Source: a virus | Strand: one strand, 5' to 3' | DNA length: 35,443 nt | Virus record (IMG/VR): IMGVR_UViG_3300033388_001269 | Location: 1 to 35,443 of that record | Shown: positions 1-8,661 of the stretch, piece after piece | Numbering within the stretch: position 1 is the first letter of the stretch | Layout: each line of letters starts with the position of its first letter | Program-made: the position numbers and the translations under genes | Notes under the pieces: model-generated | What the model was told of the DNA's origin: nothing | Seen by the model: only the letters and a program-made list of their open reading frames with translations | Databases searched by the model: none

Positions 1-1
1 A

Positions 2-316
2 GATCCTGCTATGCCACCAGAAGACAAAGAGAAAGCTATGAAGCTTCTTGAGTTAGATATGATTGAGATGGCTGAGATATCCAAACGTTGGGACTCAGAT
101 ATGAAATCAGATTCATGGCTCAGCAAGAATACAAGACCTATGACATTGATTTATTTAACTGTTATTACGTCTTTGTACATTATACTTGACTCTCTAGATA
201 TAGCATTTGATATAGATGATAGTTGGGTAGAATTATTGAAGACATTATTAGTTACAATTTATGTAGCTTATTTTGGCTCACGTGGATTTGAAAAGTATAC
301 AACAATTAAAAAATAA
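2..316 (+). CDS. 3-TM-type holin, C-terminal part (5' end outside window)
   Basis: The frame is open back to the window edge at position 2, and the first ATG is at 11, so the gene probably starts upstream. The visible 104 residues begin with a charged helix rich in E, K, M and L. The segment KSDSWLSKNTRPMTLIYLTV follows, then two hydrophobic stretches (about residues 45-60 and 74-92). A charged helix, an SWL-x-RP motif and transmembrane helices are the pattern of the 3-TM holin family of phages and gene transfer agents. Such holins form inner-membrane holes at the end of infection. It lies at the head of a forward late-gene run, as expected for lysis genes. The family call is from pattern memory only. 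Confidence 0.62.
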   Translation, partial: DPAMPPEDKEKAMKLLELDMIEMAEISKRWDSDMKSDSWLSKNTRPMTLIYLTVITSLYIILDSLDIAFDIDDSWVELLKTLLVTIYVAYFGSRGFEKYTTIKK

Positions 317-341
317 TATTAACATTTAAAAATTAGAAATT

Positions 342-581
342 ATGCCAAATAATATGAGAATAGCAGGTAGAAAGTACACAGTAGGTGGTGCCAGAGATAA
401 AAAGAATTCTTACGGAGACGGAGGAATGGATGGTTCACCACAATCTTACAACATGAACAGAATGGCTGCAGGTGGTGGTCTTAAAGGTTTTATGGCCGGA
501 GGTTCTGTAATTGATGGTCTTATGGATAAGGCTGCTTACGGAAATGCGGAAGATGTAAAATCAGTAAGTAAAATGAAATAA
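342..581 (+). CDS. Small glycine/methionine-rich protein, unknown
   Basis: This is a 79-residue protein with no family I recognise. It is rich in Gly, Met, Asn and Lys, has glycine runs (AAGGGLKGFMAGG near the middle) and no predicted membrane segment. The leader before the ATG is A/T-rich (taaaaattagaaatt) with no Shine-Dalgarno site. The next gene begins 9 bases after its stop with a near-identical leader, so the two are probably co-transcribed. Its place between a holin and virion-like genes suggests a late structural or packaging accessory protein, but that is inference from position. Confidence 0.6.
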   Translation: MPNNMRIAGRKYTVGGARDKKNSYGDGGMDGSPQSYNMNRMAAGGGLKGFMAGGSVIDGLMDKAAYGNAEDVKSVSKMK

Positions 582-590
582 TTAGAAATC

Positions 591-827
591 ATGGCAAAGA
601 AAATATCATTCCCTATGCAGGGAGAAGCGTATAAAAGAGAGACAACAAACGGATACTATGATCCTACATCTGTGTATTCTAAAACTCTACAAAAAAGAAA
701 TGCAAAGAAAGTTGCTAAAAGACAAAGACTAGCTAAAGCAGGTATCAAGTGTGATATGGATTCTACTAGATCTCCTGAGCCAGTACAATCAGCAGCTTTC
801 AAGAATGGATATAGAAGAAAATCATAA
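591..827 (+). CDS. Small basic protein, unknown
   Basis: This 78-residue protein is strongly basic, with a Lys/Arg-dense helix at about residues 34-50 (KRNAKKVAKRQRLAKAG). There are no membrane segments. Such small basic proteins are common in phage late operons and may bind nucleic acid or acidic virion surfaces, but I recognise no family. It sits in a tight forward run, 9 bases after the preceding gene and 11 bases before the next. Confidence that it is a real gene is higher than any functional guess. Confidence 0.6.
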   Translation: MAKKISFPMQGEAYKRETTNGYYDPTSVYSKTLQKRNAKKVAKRQRLAKAGIKCDMDSTRSPEPVQSAAFKNGYRRKS

Positions 828-838
828 ATTAAATTACT

Positions 839-1183
839 ATGGCAAAGTTAACAGCACAACAAATATCTCAGGCAGGTTTAAAACCTACTTATGTTACACC
901 GTCAGCAGGGGGAGATACTCTTGCTAACACAGCAGAACAGTTCTTCCATGTAGAAAACAATGGGGGTGTTGCTATTACTGCAACTGTGGTTCCTGTGGTT
1001 ACAACGGTAATAGATCCTTTATTAGGAAAGTTGGTTAAAGAAAACGCAGTGTTAACACTAGCGGCAGGAGAAGAAGGTTTCTTAGGACCTTTTGAGGTTG
1101 ATGCTTTTAATGATGCTAATGGTGACATAACAATAACATGTTCAGCTACAGCTAGTGTTAAATTGGCTGCACTGTATTTATAA
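839..1183 (+). CDS. Small virion decoration-like protein
   Basis: The protein has 114 residues and looks all-beta. It starts with a short helix (KLTAQQISQAGL), followed by alternating Val/Thr strands, the segment TLAAGEEGFLGPF at about residues 80-92 and FNDANGDITITCSATAS near the C-terminus. This layout (AGL-x-P-T-Y start, AGE-x-x-F-x-GPF, F-N-D-A-N-G) matches a small protein often found among phage head and tail genes, probably a jelly-roll or Ig-like decoration protein. No signal peptide is seen. It lies directly upstream of the first giant fibre gene, which supports a virion role. The family recognition comes from general pattern memory; the exact position in the virion is not known. Confidence 0.55.
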   Translation: MAKLTAQQISQAGLKPTYVTPSAGGDTLANTAEQFFHVENNGGVAITATVVPVVTTVIDPLLGKLVKENAVLTLAAGEEGFLGPFEVDAFNDANGDITITCSATASVKLAALYL

Positions 1184-1195
1184 AAACATAAAGAA

Positions 1196-3649
1196 ATGGG
1201 CTCATTATTACAAGACGTAATTGGATTATTTTCCAAGAAAAAATATGCAGAGAATCCTTATGAAGTAAGTAGGGATGATTTTTTAGTTTTATCTACTAGA
1301 GGATCTAGTGAACTAAATGTAATGGCTTACTTACCAAAAGTAGACCAAACATTAATCTCTGTTAAACAATTAGCAGATGCTATCAATGGTGCTGGAAATA
1401 CCACTTATGATTATTTACTTGCAAATGATGGGAACAACAACTCTATTTTAAGCTTAGAAGGTTCTGATGGTACTACAGACAATATAACTATAAAATCAGG
1501 TAATGGTATTAGTCAAGCTATAGATTTAGTAGCTGGAACAGTTACACTTAGTGTTAGCACAGGAACATTTGTAGAATGTACTGGATCTAATACAGCCAAC
1601 GTTATCCCAATGTGGAATGGCGGTACATGTTCATTAAAAGATAGTGATTTTACTTTTGATGGTAATAACATGTATGCTCTAGCTTCTAGCAAAAAATTTA
1701 CAGTAGGTTGGTTAGAAATGTCATCTGCTGGAGTTATATCAACATCTAATGGTACAGGATCTGTTGGTCAAGTTCTTACAGTAGCTGCTAGTGGTCAATT
1801 AGAATGGACTACAAATGGTACTGGTAGTATGAGTAGCTGGAAAGTAACTGGTGATGTTGGAACTGGTCAATCAGTTACTGATGGTGATGAAGTTACATTT
1901 GGTGGAGGACAAAAAATTGTAACTGAAATACAAGGAACACGTGTCTTAAAAATTACTCATGATAATACTACAAGAACAGATACTACTTCTACTGTAACTC
2001 CTGGACCTGGTATCCAGTTTTCTGTTATAGATGTTGTTCAAACAGATTCAATGGGTCACATTACAGATGTAAATACTAAGCAAGTAACAATGCCTACTAT
2101 AAGTGGTGTTACTAGTGTTAGTACTTTAACAGCCGGTACAATATCTATTGGAGGTACTGCACAAGATCCAACTGTATCAACTATTACAACAGGTGTTTCT
2201 GATGGTGGTACAGGGCTTGCAACTGGAGATCAAATTTATGACTTTGTAATTGGTCTTGGTTATGGTATTGTTGATTCTGTAACTGAAGGTGATGGTATAA
2301 AGGTTACAGGTACAGCTCAAGACCCAGTAGTAAACATAAAATACGCTGGAGCAGACAATGCAATACTTGTTGCACCAACTGAGGTAGCAACAGCACAAGA
2401 CTTTTTATGGTTTAGTGATGCAACTAATAATAATATTAGAAAGGTAAAAATAGGTGATTTACCAATAAGCGGTGGTGGAGGCGGAGTCACACAAATTGTG
2501 GCTGGCACAAATGTTAATATAAGCCCTGCTAATGGTGTAGGTACTGTTACTATAAATTCAACAGATCAATATTTAGGAACTGTTACTTCTGTTGGTACAT
2601 CTAATAGTGCATTTATAGATGTAACTGGTGGTACAATTACCAATACAGGAACTATTACAGCTGCACTAAGTGCTACAGGAACTCCTGATGCTAGCAAATA
2701 TTTAAGAGGAGATAATACATGGTCACCAATTCCAACTGATACAAATACTACATATGATCTAAGTTCTGCACAAGCAGGCAGTGATGTTAACGTAAATCTT
2801 GTTGCTTCTAATCCAGCATCAACAGATACTGTTAAGTTAGTTGCAGGTTCAAACGTTACACTTACAGATAATGGATCAAGTGAAATAACAATTGCTGCTG
2901 CTGGTTCAGTAACTAATGTAAATGCAACAACAGGCGGAGATGCATTAGATGTTTCAGGTGTACCTATTACAACTACAGGAACTATGGCATTTACTTGGGC
3001 TGGTTCTGCCAGTGAATATGTAAATGGTGAGGGTGACTTAGTAACTTTCCCAAGCTTCCAAGCTCCTTTAACTTTAACAACTACAGGTACAAGCGGAGCT
3101 GCAACACTTGTTGGTAATACTTTAAATATACCACAATATGCAGGTGGCTCTAGTACTGATGAGAAATTTAAAATAGATTCAGCAGATACTGCAGCAGGAT
3201 ACTTTACAGATAAAGTAACTATAGGTTCTGGTTTATCAGGTTCAGTTAATACAGATGGAAGCGGTGTTAAGACATTAACTATAAGTGCTGTATCATTCCC
3301 ATATGTATCAAGTATAAAAGTAGGAAGTAGTACAGATTCAGGTTCATTTGAATTTGTAGGACCAGGTGTTACTATGACTTCTGGTACTCCTCCTACAGAA
3401 ATAGAGTTTGCATCTGTAGTTACATTAGCAGCTACAACAGCAGGAGATGCTTTAGATGTAGCTGTAACAAATAATAGTACTACAACTGGTACCAGTACTG
3501 CAGCCTTTACATGGGCAGGTACTACCTCTCAGTATGTAGATGGTCAAGGTAATTTACAAACATTCCCAAGCATACCTTCTGCTTTTACATTTGATATTGA
3601 CAGTGATGCTAGTAAAGTCCATCAGGATCTCCCAATATTATTAATGTAG
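1196..3649 (+). CDS. Giant tail-fibre-like virion protein, N-terminal part of a frameshifted gene
   Basis: As given, this encodes 817 residues of low-complexity, Thr/Ser/Gly/Val-rich beta sequence typical of phage fibres. It starts with a short amphipathic segment (LLQDVIGLFSKKK) shared with the next fibre gene. The motif SKYLRGDNTW at about residue 500 is the classic fibre-repeat signature. Two copies of a block running from GGDALDV/AGDALDV through TWAG to F-P-S lie at about 2925-3055 and 3435-3570. The frame ends abruptly at 3649, but sequence of the same type continues at once in another frame up to 4737. One extra A in the A-run at 3614-3616 would fuse both parts into about 1180 residues. 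I regard the two parts as one gene. Confidence 0.75.
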   Translation: MGSLLQDVIGLFSKKKYAENPYEVSRDDFLVLSTRGSSELNVMAYLPKVDQTLISVKQLADAINGAGNTTYDYLLANDGNNNSILSLEGSDGTTDNITIKSGNGISQAIDLVAGTVTLSVSTGTFVECTGSNTANVIPMWNGGTCSLKDSDFTFDGNNMYALASSKKFTVGWLEMSSAGVISTSNGTGSVGQVLTVAASGQLEWTTNGTGSMSSWKVTGDVGTGQSVTDGDEVTFGGGQKIVTEIQGTRVLKITHDNTTRTDTTSTVTPGPGIQFSVIDVVQTDSMGHITDVNTKQVTMPTISGVTSVSTLTAGTISIGGTAQDPTVSTITTGVSDGGTGLATGDQIYDFVIGLGYGIVDSVTEGDGIKVTGTAQDPVVNIKYAGADNAILVAPTEVATAQDFLWFSDATNNNIRKVKIGDLPISGGGGGVTQIVAGTNVNISPANGVGTVTINSTDQYLGTVTSVGTSNSAFIDVTGGTITNTGTITAALSATGTPDASKYLRGDNTWSPIPTDTNTTYDLSSAQAGSDVNVNLVASNPASTDTVKLVAGSNVTLTDNGSSEITIAAAGSVTNVNATTGGDALDVSGVPITTTGTMAFTWAGSASEYVNGEGDLVTFPSFQAPLTLTTTGTSGAATLVGNTLNIPQYAGGSSTDEKFKIDSADTAAGYFTDKVTIGSGLSGSVNTDGSGVKTLTISAVSFPYVSSIKVGSSTDSGSFEFVGPGVTMTSGTPPTEIEFASVVTLAATTAGDALDVAVTNNSTTTGTSTAAFTWAGTTSQYVDGQGNLQTFPSIPSAFTFDIDSDASKVHQDLPILLM

Positions 3650-3726
3650 GCTTAGATAATAGCGGTGTAACTGCTGGTATCTATAGTAATCCAACTATAA
3701 CAGTAAACGCTCAAGGACAAATTACT

Positions 3727-4737
3727 TTGGCATCTAGTGGTAGTGCTGGAATGACTTCATGGACAGCACAAGGAGATAGTGGTACTGATCAAGTTATAAC
3801 AAATGGAGACAAGCTCTTATTTAAAGGAGATGGTACTATAGAAACTGTAGCACAAGCAACAGATGAAATACTAATAAACCACGCTTCTTCTGGAGTTACT
3901 GCAGGAACATATAACTATACAACTGTACAGGTAGATGCAAAAGGTCACATTACCAATATTCAATCTGCTAATGCTGTAAACACTTTAACATTAAACGCAG
4001 GAACTAGTTCTGGAGCTGCATTAACTGGAAATATTTCTGGTAATGCTTTAACACTTCAATCAAATGTATTTGCAGGAAGCAGTAATGTAGGTCATGTACC
4101 TTCTTCATCAGGAGTTGATCAAAATAAATTCTTCTTAAGAGCAGATGGAACATGGGCTCAACCTGGTGGTGGTGGTGGATCTATTACTGCTGGATGTGGT
4201 ATTGATGTTACAGGTAGTCAAGTATCTGTAGAGTATGGTCAAGGAGCAACTAATGTTGTAAACTGTGCAAACTTATTACCAGAAGAAAACTTTGACATTG
4301 ATAAAGACACAATGCTGGTTGATGACAAAGACTCAGGTGGAACAGGTGTTCATGAAGCAAAAGAAATAAAAGTTAAAGATGTATTTGATAGAGCAGTGCA
4401 AAGATCAACATTCCCGCTACCAGTAGCATGGGGTAAAGTTGTAACAGGTACGAGTGGTTTTGCATCTCCAGCTAATGCAGGTAGATCTAATCTAGGCCCA
4501 ATGGCATATACTGCTATTGGTAGTTCATCAGGAACTTTATCTTGGGCTAATGCTTTATCAGGAACAAATTATGTTATTCAACTAACATGTGATTCTGTTC
4601 TTCAACCTGTACATTGCTATGCAAGAAATAAACAAACAACCAGTGTTATAATTGGAACAAAAACAATGGCTGGTGCAGATTTAGCTGGACAAGAACTTGA
4701 TTATGTTATTTATGACACATCAATGAACTCAATATAA
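3727..4737 (+). CDS. Giant tail-fibre-like virion protein, C-terminal part (other side of frameshift)
   Basis: This frame is open back to 3616; the only start near its beginning is a TTG at 3727, with no normal leader. It is therefore best read as the continuation of the gene starting at 1196. The sequence immediately upstream (SGVTAGIYSNPTITVNAQGQ) resembles the VTAGTYNYTTVQVDAKGHI block within it and the DVVQTDSMGHITDVNTKQV block of the first part. A second fibre signature, KFFLRADGTW followed by a Gly run, lies at about 4132-4175. The C-terminal 150 residues are less repetitive and could be the tip or trimerisation domain. It is followed after 18 bases by the second fibre gene. Confidence 0.7.
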   Translation: MASSGSAGMTSWTAQGDSGTDQVITNGDKLLFKGDGTIETVAQATDEILINHASSGVTAGTYNYTTVQVDAKGHITNIQSANAVNTLTLNAGTSSGAALTGNISGNALTLQSNVFAGSSNVGHVPSSSGVDQNKFFLRADGTWAQPGGGGGSITAGCGIDVTGSQVSVEYGQGATNVVNCANLLPEENFDIDKDTMLVDDKDSGGTGVHEAKEIKVKDVFDRAVQRSTFPLPVAWGKVVTGTSGFASPANAGRSNLGPMAYTAIGSSSGTLSWANALSGTNYVIQLTCDSVLQPVHCYARNKQTTSVIIGTKTMAGADLAGQELDYVIYDTSMNSI

Positions 4738-4755
4738 AAATTAAAATAAAAAGAA

Positions 4756-7700
4756 ATGAGTGTTTATATACAAGAGGTATTAGGCCTATTAAAGAGAAAT
4801 AAAAAGAAGACTAAATTAGACAAACAAAGAGATCACTTTGAATTTGGTAAACTTTATCATACTAGTAAGCTAAACACTGGTGCTTCTTATAATCCTACAA
4901 TGGAACCTTTTGTAGTTAAATGGGGAGATATAGTATGTCAAGCCACAGAAGATTTAACAAGAACACAACCAGGATCAGGTAAGGTAGGTAAAATTCCTGT
5001 TTATACTGACCCAGAAGGTTTCTGTTCATGGGATACATTAATGGATTCTATAATGAGTCAAAATGCTATAGGAGATACAATCTCAATAGCAGGTGATCTT
5101 TATGTAGATGGTACTATTACAAGCACTGCTTTAACAGAAGACCGTATAGTTATTGTAGGACCTAACGGGATACTAGAAGATGATGCTAACTTCACAATGG
5201 ATGGAACTACTTTTACAGCTAATGTAAATGTAGCACATGGACCAACTACTATGGCTCCTGTACCACCACACACAACAACTATTAACTCTAATCTTTTCTT
5301 AGAAGGACCTGTTTATGATTCACTTGGTAATATGGGTGGGTTAAACAAAGTTCTTGTTGGTTTAGCAGATGGTAGAGTGAAGTGGCAAGATGATGATGTT
5401 GTAGAAGCACTTACATATGGTGCACTATGGCAAGGAGATCCTACTAACTATAAAGTAGAATTACCTATTGGCACTGCAGATCAAATTCTTATTTCTGATG
5501 GTACTACTTTTTCATGGAAAGATAACCCTGCAGCAATTGTAGGTGAAGTTTGTGATGTATATAGAATTCCATTATGGACTCCAGATTCTCAAACATTGGG
5601 TTGTTCATTGCTTATTCAGAATGGAAACTCTAGTACTCCTGCTACTAAAATTACTAATGACGGTAAACTACAACAAACAAAAGAATTATTCTTAGACACT
5701 GTAACACAAGATGATACTCTGACAGAAGTATTAGTTAGAGATACCGGTTCTGCAAATGAAGTTAAATTCAGAGATGTTAGTACTATTGTGCCTCCTGTAG
5801 GATTTGATACTCTTACTATGAGTACATCTGCAGATTGGACACAAACTTATCTTAATGCATATGTACCCTTAGATGATACTTCTGTAAGTTATATGCGTAT
5901 TGGTGGAATGACAGGATTAACAGATGGTCAAGAAGGACACGTTATTGCAGAAAATGTAAAGACCGGTACTCTTCTAGCACAAGATGCTATTAGATTCCCA
6001 GATGGTTGGGGTGTTGTTGGTGAGTTGTGGGATAATAGAGTATCATGGTTAACAGGTCCAGGTGGAATGAATGGATATAAAGATACAGACACACTATTAT
6101 TTGGTGAGTCACTTAAGTTTAAATATATAAACTATCAAGCTCCTGGTCAATCCAATAACGTTTTATTCTGGGATGCATGCTGTAAACTATATTCTAAAAA
6201 TGACTGTCCTCAAGCAAGTAATCAAACTCATACTATAAATGAAGACACTTCTCTACCTTCAACATCAACTGTTGTAGTAGATAATGGATATGGTGGTTAT
6301 GGCCTTACATATACTATTGTAAGTAATGTAACTAATGGTACTTTAAACTTTAATTTAAATACTGGTGTTTATACATATACACCAAACACTAACTTCTTTG
6401 GTACAGATCAGTTTACTTATACAGTATCAGATGGATATTGTAGTTCTGATGTAACAACTGTAACAATAAATGTTACTGCAGTACCTGAAGCACCAGAATT
6501 TACAAGCCCATGTCCAAATACAAGCAGCTTAATAGCTGGAGGAACATATACATATAACTATACAATTGTAGATCCTGATCATGCAGGCAATCAATTAACA
6601 GTTACATATGAATTACAAGATGCTAATGGTGTTAAAATCACAGGAACATCTTCTGATTGGCTCACTAATACATATAATAATGATTATACTGGTACCATAA
6701 CAGGAACTTATCCAGCAACAGGAGGCACATTTACATTGATTTTGAGTGTAACCGATCCTGATAATCTTGTTGGTCAACAATCTTGTAATATAGCAGGGCT
6801 AATACCAGATAAAGATACATTCTTTAATTTCTGGAGTGATGTATCAGGCTCAATGATTAGTACAATTTCACAAACAGCACAAATGGCTAGTGTATCTACA
6901 GTATATTTCCGAGGAGATGCTCAACAAACAGGAGCTGCTGCTGATGAGTATATATCACTTAACAATGGTTCTGGTTTTGGTAGAGTAGATAAAGCTCAAA
7001 CTGACCAATTAAATGCAGGTTTTTATGCCAATGCACATTTTGCATGCCGTGTAGGTATGAGTGTATTACCTGCAGCTGGTACACCAGATACTTTTGTTGA
7101 TGGATCAGGAAATCCAACTCAAGCTTTTATAGGCAGTTTAAATTATAATGGTGCAGTTTTAACCCTTAAATTTGTAGATGGTTCAGGAAACCCTGTTACC
7201 CATTCTATGCCAGGAGGAGTTACTTTAATTTGTACTTTACCTGATTCAGTTAAAACAGCTGACTATAATGATACAGGTAAAAACTTTAGAAACCTTCTTC
7301 AAGACTTTTATGCAACAGCAGGTACACAAGCAAGTGGAAATACAGATAGAGCTACCAATGGTTCAGATAGATATGATTCACATGTTATATGGACACACGG
7401 TGGTCAAGAGTTATTTGTAGGATGTTTATCTATGAAAAATGGTAGTTTAAATAGAGGCACTGGATCAAATCCAGCAACAAACTGGTTCTATGATGCTACA
7501 CAAATATTCCAACTTGTAATGTATGATGAATCAGGAAGATGTAATGGTATAGATAATGGTTATGAAATGTGTACACAAGACCCAGGATCATGGCCTGATA
7601 GAAATAGTAGTACAAATGCTCTTCTTGTAGGAGATGTTGCTGGCGTTAGAGGTTGGGTAGGTGTACCTCAATATACTGATGCAGGTGGAACAACTCATTC

Positions 7701-8082
7701 TGCAGTAGCCGGGACATTAGATCCTAATGTAACATTTAGAGCAACTTTCTTCCCTATTGCACCAGATCCTAGTAATCCTCCAATAGATACTATGGTTGGT
7801 CATCAAGGAGCTTTTGCTTTAGGTGTAAATGCTAATGTAACAGGATTTATTTATCCTGGTGGTGTACAAACTACTGTTACAACAAATGCAGCAGCATATG
7901 ATGAGCAGCTTGAAACTCTAACACCTCATTACCAAAGTACTCCAGCTCTTATTAGAGCTTATCCTACTACTCAAAATGCATCTGAAAATAATGCATATGT
8001 ATTGAGTGATGGTGCTGGTTCTGTATATTATTATAATGCGGTTAGAGCAGCACTGCTTAACCACGGAGTTACAGGAATCTAA
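4756..8082 (+). CDS. Giant adhesin/fibre-like virion protein with cadherin/Ig-like and VWA-like regions
   Basis: The protein has 1108 residues. It starts with a YIQEVLGLLKRNKKK segment matching the N-terminus of the neighbouring fibre, which suggests a common virion attachment module. Residues about 485-575 form a cadherin/VCBS-like repeat (INEDTSLP start, GVYTYTPNTNFFGTDQFTY, YTVSDG), and about 575-690 a second Ig-like repeat ending LILSVTDPDN. From about residue 688 follows NFWSDVSGSM. D-x-S-x-S at 695-699 is the metal-binding MIDAS pattern of von Willebrand A domains, and SHVIWTHGGQELF further on fits the strand that usually carries the TDG motif. A secreted-adhesin-like virion protein that contacts host surface glycans or proteins is the likely role. 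The VWA assignment is tentative. Confidence 0.7.
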   Translation: MSVYIQEVLGLLKRNKKKTKLDKQRDHFEFGKLYHTSKLNTGASYNPTMEPFVVKWGDIVCQATEDLTRTQPGSGKVGKIPVYTDPEGFCSWDTLMDSIMSQNAIGDTISIAGDLYVDGTITSTALTEDRIVIVGPNGILEDDANFTMDGTTFTANVNVAHGPTTMAPVPPHTTTINSNLFLEGPVYDSLGNMGGLNKVLVGLADGRVKWQDDDVVEALTYGALWQGDPTNYKVELPIGTADQILISDGTTFSWKDNPAAIVGEVCDVYRIPLWTPDSQTLGCSLLIQNGNSSTPATKITNDGKLQQTKELFLDTVTQDDTLTEVLVRDTGSANEVKFRDVSTIVPPVGFDTLTMSTSADWTQTYLNAYVPLDDTSVSYMRIGGMTGLTDGQEGHVIAENVKTGTLLAQDAIRFPDGWGVVGELWDNRVSWLTGPGGMNGYKDTDTLLFGESLKFKYINYQAPGQSNNVLFWDACCKLYSKNDCPQASNQTHTINEDTSLPSTSTVVVDNGYGGYGLTYTIVSNVTNGTLNFNLNTGVYTYTPNTNFFGTDQFTYTVSDGYCSSDVTTVTINVTAVPEAPEFTSPCPNTSSLIAGGTYTYNYTIVDPDHAGNQLTVTYELQDANGVKITGTSSDWLTNTYNNDYTGTITGTYPATGGTFTLILSVTDPDNLVGQQSCNIAGLIPDKDTFFNFWSDVSGSMISTISQTAQMASVSTVYFRGDAQQTGAAADEYISLNNGSGFGRVDKAQTDQLNAGFYANAHFACRVGMSVLPAAGTPDTFVDGSGNPTQAFIGSLNYNGAVLTLKFVDGSGNPVTHSMPGGVTLICTLPDSVKTADYNDTGKNFRNLLQDFYATAGTQASGNTDRATNGSDRYDSHVIWTHGGQELFVGCLSMKNGSLNRGTGSNPATNWFYDATQIFQLVMYDESGRCNGIDNGYEMCTQDPGSWPDRNSSTNALLVGDVAGVRGWVGVPQYTDAGGTTHSAVAGTLDPNVTFRATFFPIAPDPSNPPIDTMVGHQGAFALGVNANVTGFIYPGGVQTTVTTNAAAYDEQLETLTPHYQSTPALIRAYPTTQNASENNAYVLSDGAGSVYYYNAVRAALLNHGVTGI

Positions 8083-8198
8083 TGGAAGATATAGAAAAAT
8101 TAGCTGATGAAATATCTTTCAGACTTTTAGCTACAAAGGATCATCCAGATTACGAGTGGTTAAAAGAAAGATTAAAAGAAGCACTAACTTCCAAATAA
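8082..8198 (+). CDS. Small charged helical protein, unknown
   Basis: This is a 38-residue ORF whose ATG overlaps the stop of the preceding fibre gene (TAATG, one shared base). It encodes a Glu/Lys-rich, probably helical peptide (MEDIEKLADEISFRLL at the start, WLKERLKEALTSK at the end). Its stop lies at the left edge of a strong terminator, so it is the last gene of the forward late operon. Translational coupling by overlap and the position right before the terminator make it a credible gene. No family is recognised; a short chaperone or assembly factor for the fibre is only a positional guess. Confidence 0.6.
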   Translation: MEDIEKLADEISFRLLATKDHPDYEWLKERLKEALTSK

Positions 8199-8237
8199 AA
8201 AAAGAGCCTTCCAATTACGGAGGGCTCTTTCTTTTTT
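8197..8237. terminator. Bidirectional intrinsic terminator between convergent operons
   Basis: A 12-bp stem AAAGAGCCTTCC / GGAGGGCTCTTT (one G-T pair) with loop AATTAC is flanked by an A run on the left and CTTTTTT on the right. It can therefore end both the forward fibre operon and the reverse early operon, which converge here. Confidence 0.9.
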
Positions 8238-8268
8238 AAATTAACTAGGCCATATAACAACTAACATA

Positions 8269-8661
8269 TCACACACCTCCATCTACATAAGCTGACTCAG
8301 TACCAGTAATAATATCATCATGACTTATCTGGTCTTTTACAGCACGATTCCTATTATACTGTTCTATAAACTCTTCTCTTGATTCAGATTCTAGTTCTTT
8401 TTCTAAACAAGCAAGAGCACGCCATGCTACTTTTGCGGTATGACGAATTCCATCATCATCCATAGTTCCAGCATCTATTAGATGTCTAGCAAGAGCATCA
8501 TAGTCATCAGTTGACTTACTACGATCCCAGTGTAACGGTTTATCTGGATGATGTTGTTCATTCCCGGCTAGAGATACTCTAGCAATTTCCATTAGTGCTT
8601 TTGGAAAGTATTTAATTACTCCCGTAAATACGGGCCTTTCTTTTCTTTGTTTTGCGTCCAT
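8269..8661 (-). CDS. DUF5664-like nucleotide (dATP/dGTP) diphosphohydrolase
   Basis: This 130-residue, all-alpha protein has the layout of the DUF5664 / dATP-dGTP diphosphohydrolase N-terminal family: a start of the type RP-x-F-x-x-x-P, ALMEIARVSLAGNEQH, a WDRS segment, ALARHLIDAG and IRHTAKVAWRALACLEKEL. Helices carrying E, H and D residues around a metal site are typical of all-alpha NTP pyrophosphatases. The expected role is to hydrolyse deoxynucleotides and tune the pool during phage replication. Related enzymes act in phages with 2-aminoadenine DNA, but no purZ-like gene is visible here, so no modified base is implied. It is the last gene of the reverse block, 32 bases from the terminator. 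Confidence 0.65.
   Translation of the reverse strand: MDAKQRKERPVFTGVIKYFPKALMEIARVSLAGNEQHHPDKPLHWDRSKSTDDYDALARHLIDAGTMDDDGIRHTAKVAWRALACLEKELESESREEFIEQYNRNRAVKDQISHDDIITGTESAYVDGGV

Noticed and set aside
889-1236. Reverse-strand frame of 115 codons opposite the decoration-like gene
   Set aside because: It lies wholly over a convincing forward gene and the start of the fibre gene, and its sequence has no family features.
2177-2508. Reverse frames within the fibre gene
   Set aside because: They arise from the low-complexity, Thr/Ser/Gly-coding repeats; no leader, no coupling, Cys/Tyr-rich nonsense composition.
3606-3620. Programmed -1 frameshift site in the fibre gene
   Set aside because: The sequence around AAA at 3614-3616 is not an X-XXY-YYZ heptamer and no strong stem follows; a simple indel explains it better.
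8269-8661. Evidence of a 2-aminoadenine (Z) genome from the DUF5664-like hydrolase
   Set aside because: No PurZ or DatZ gene is visible in the window, and DUF5664 proteins are common in ordinary phages.
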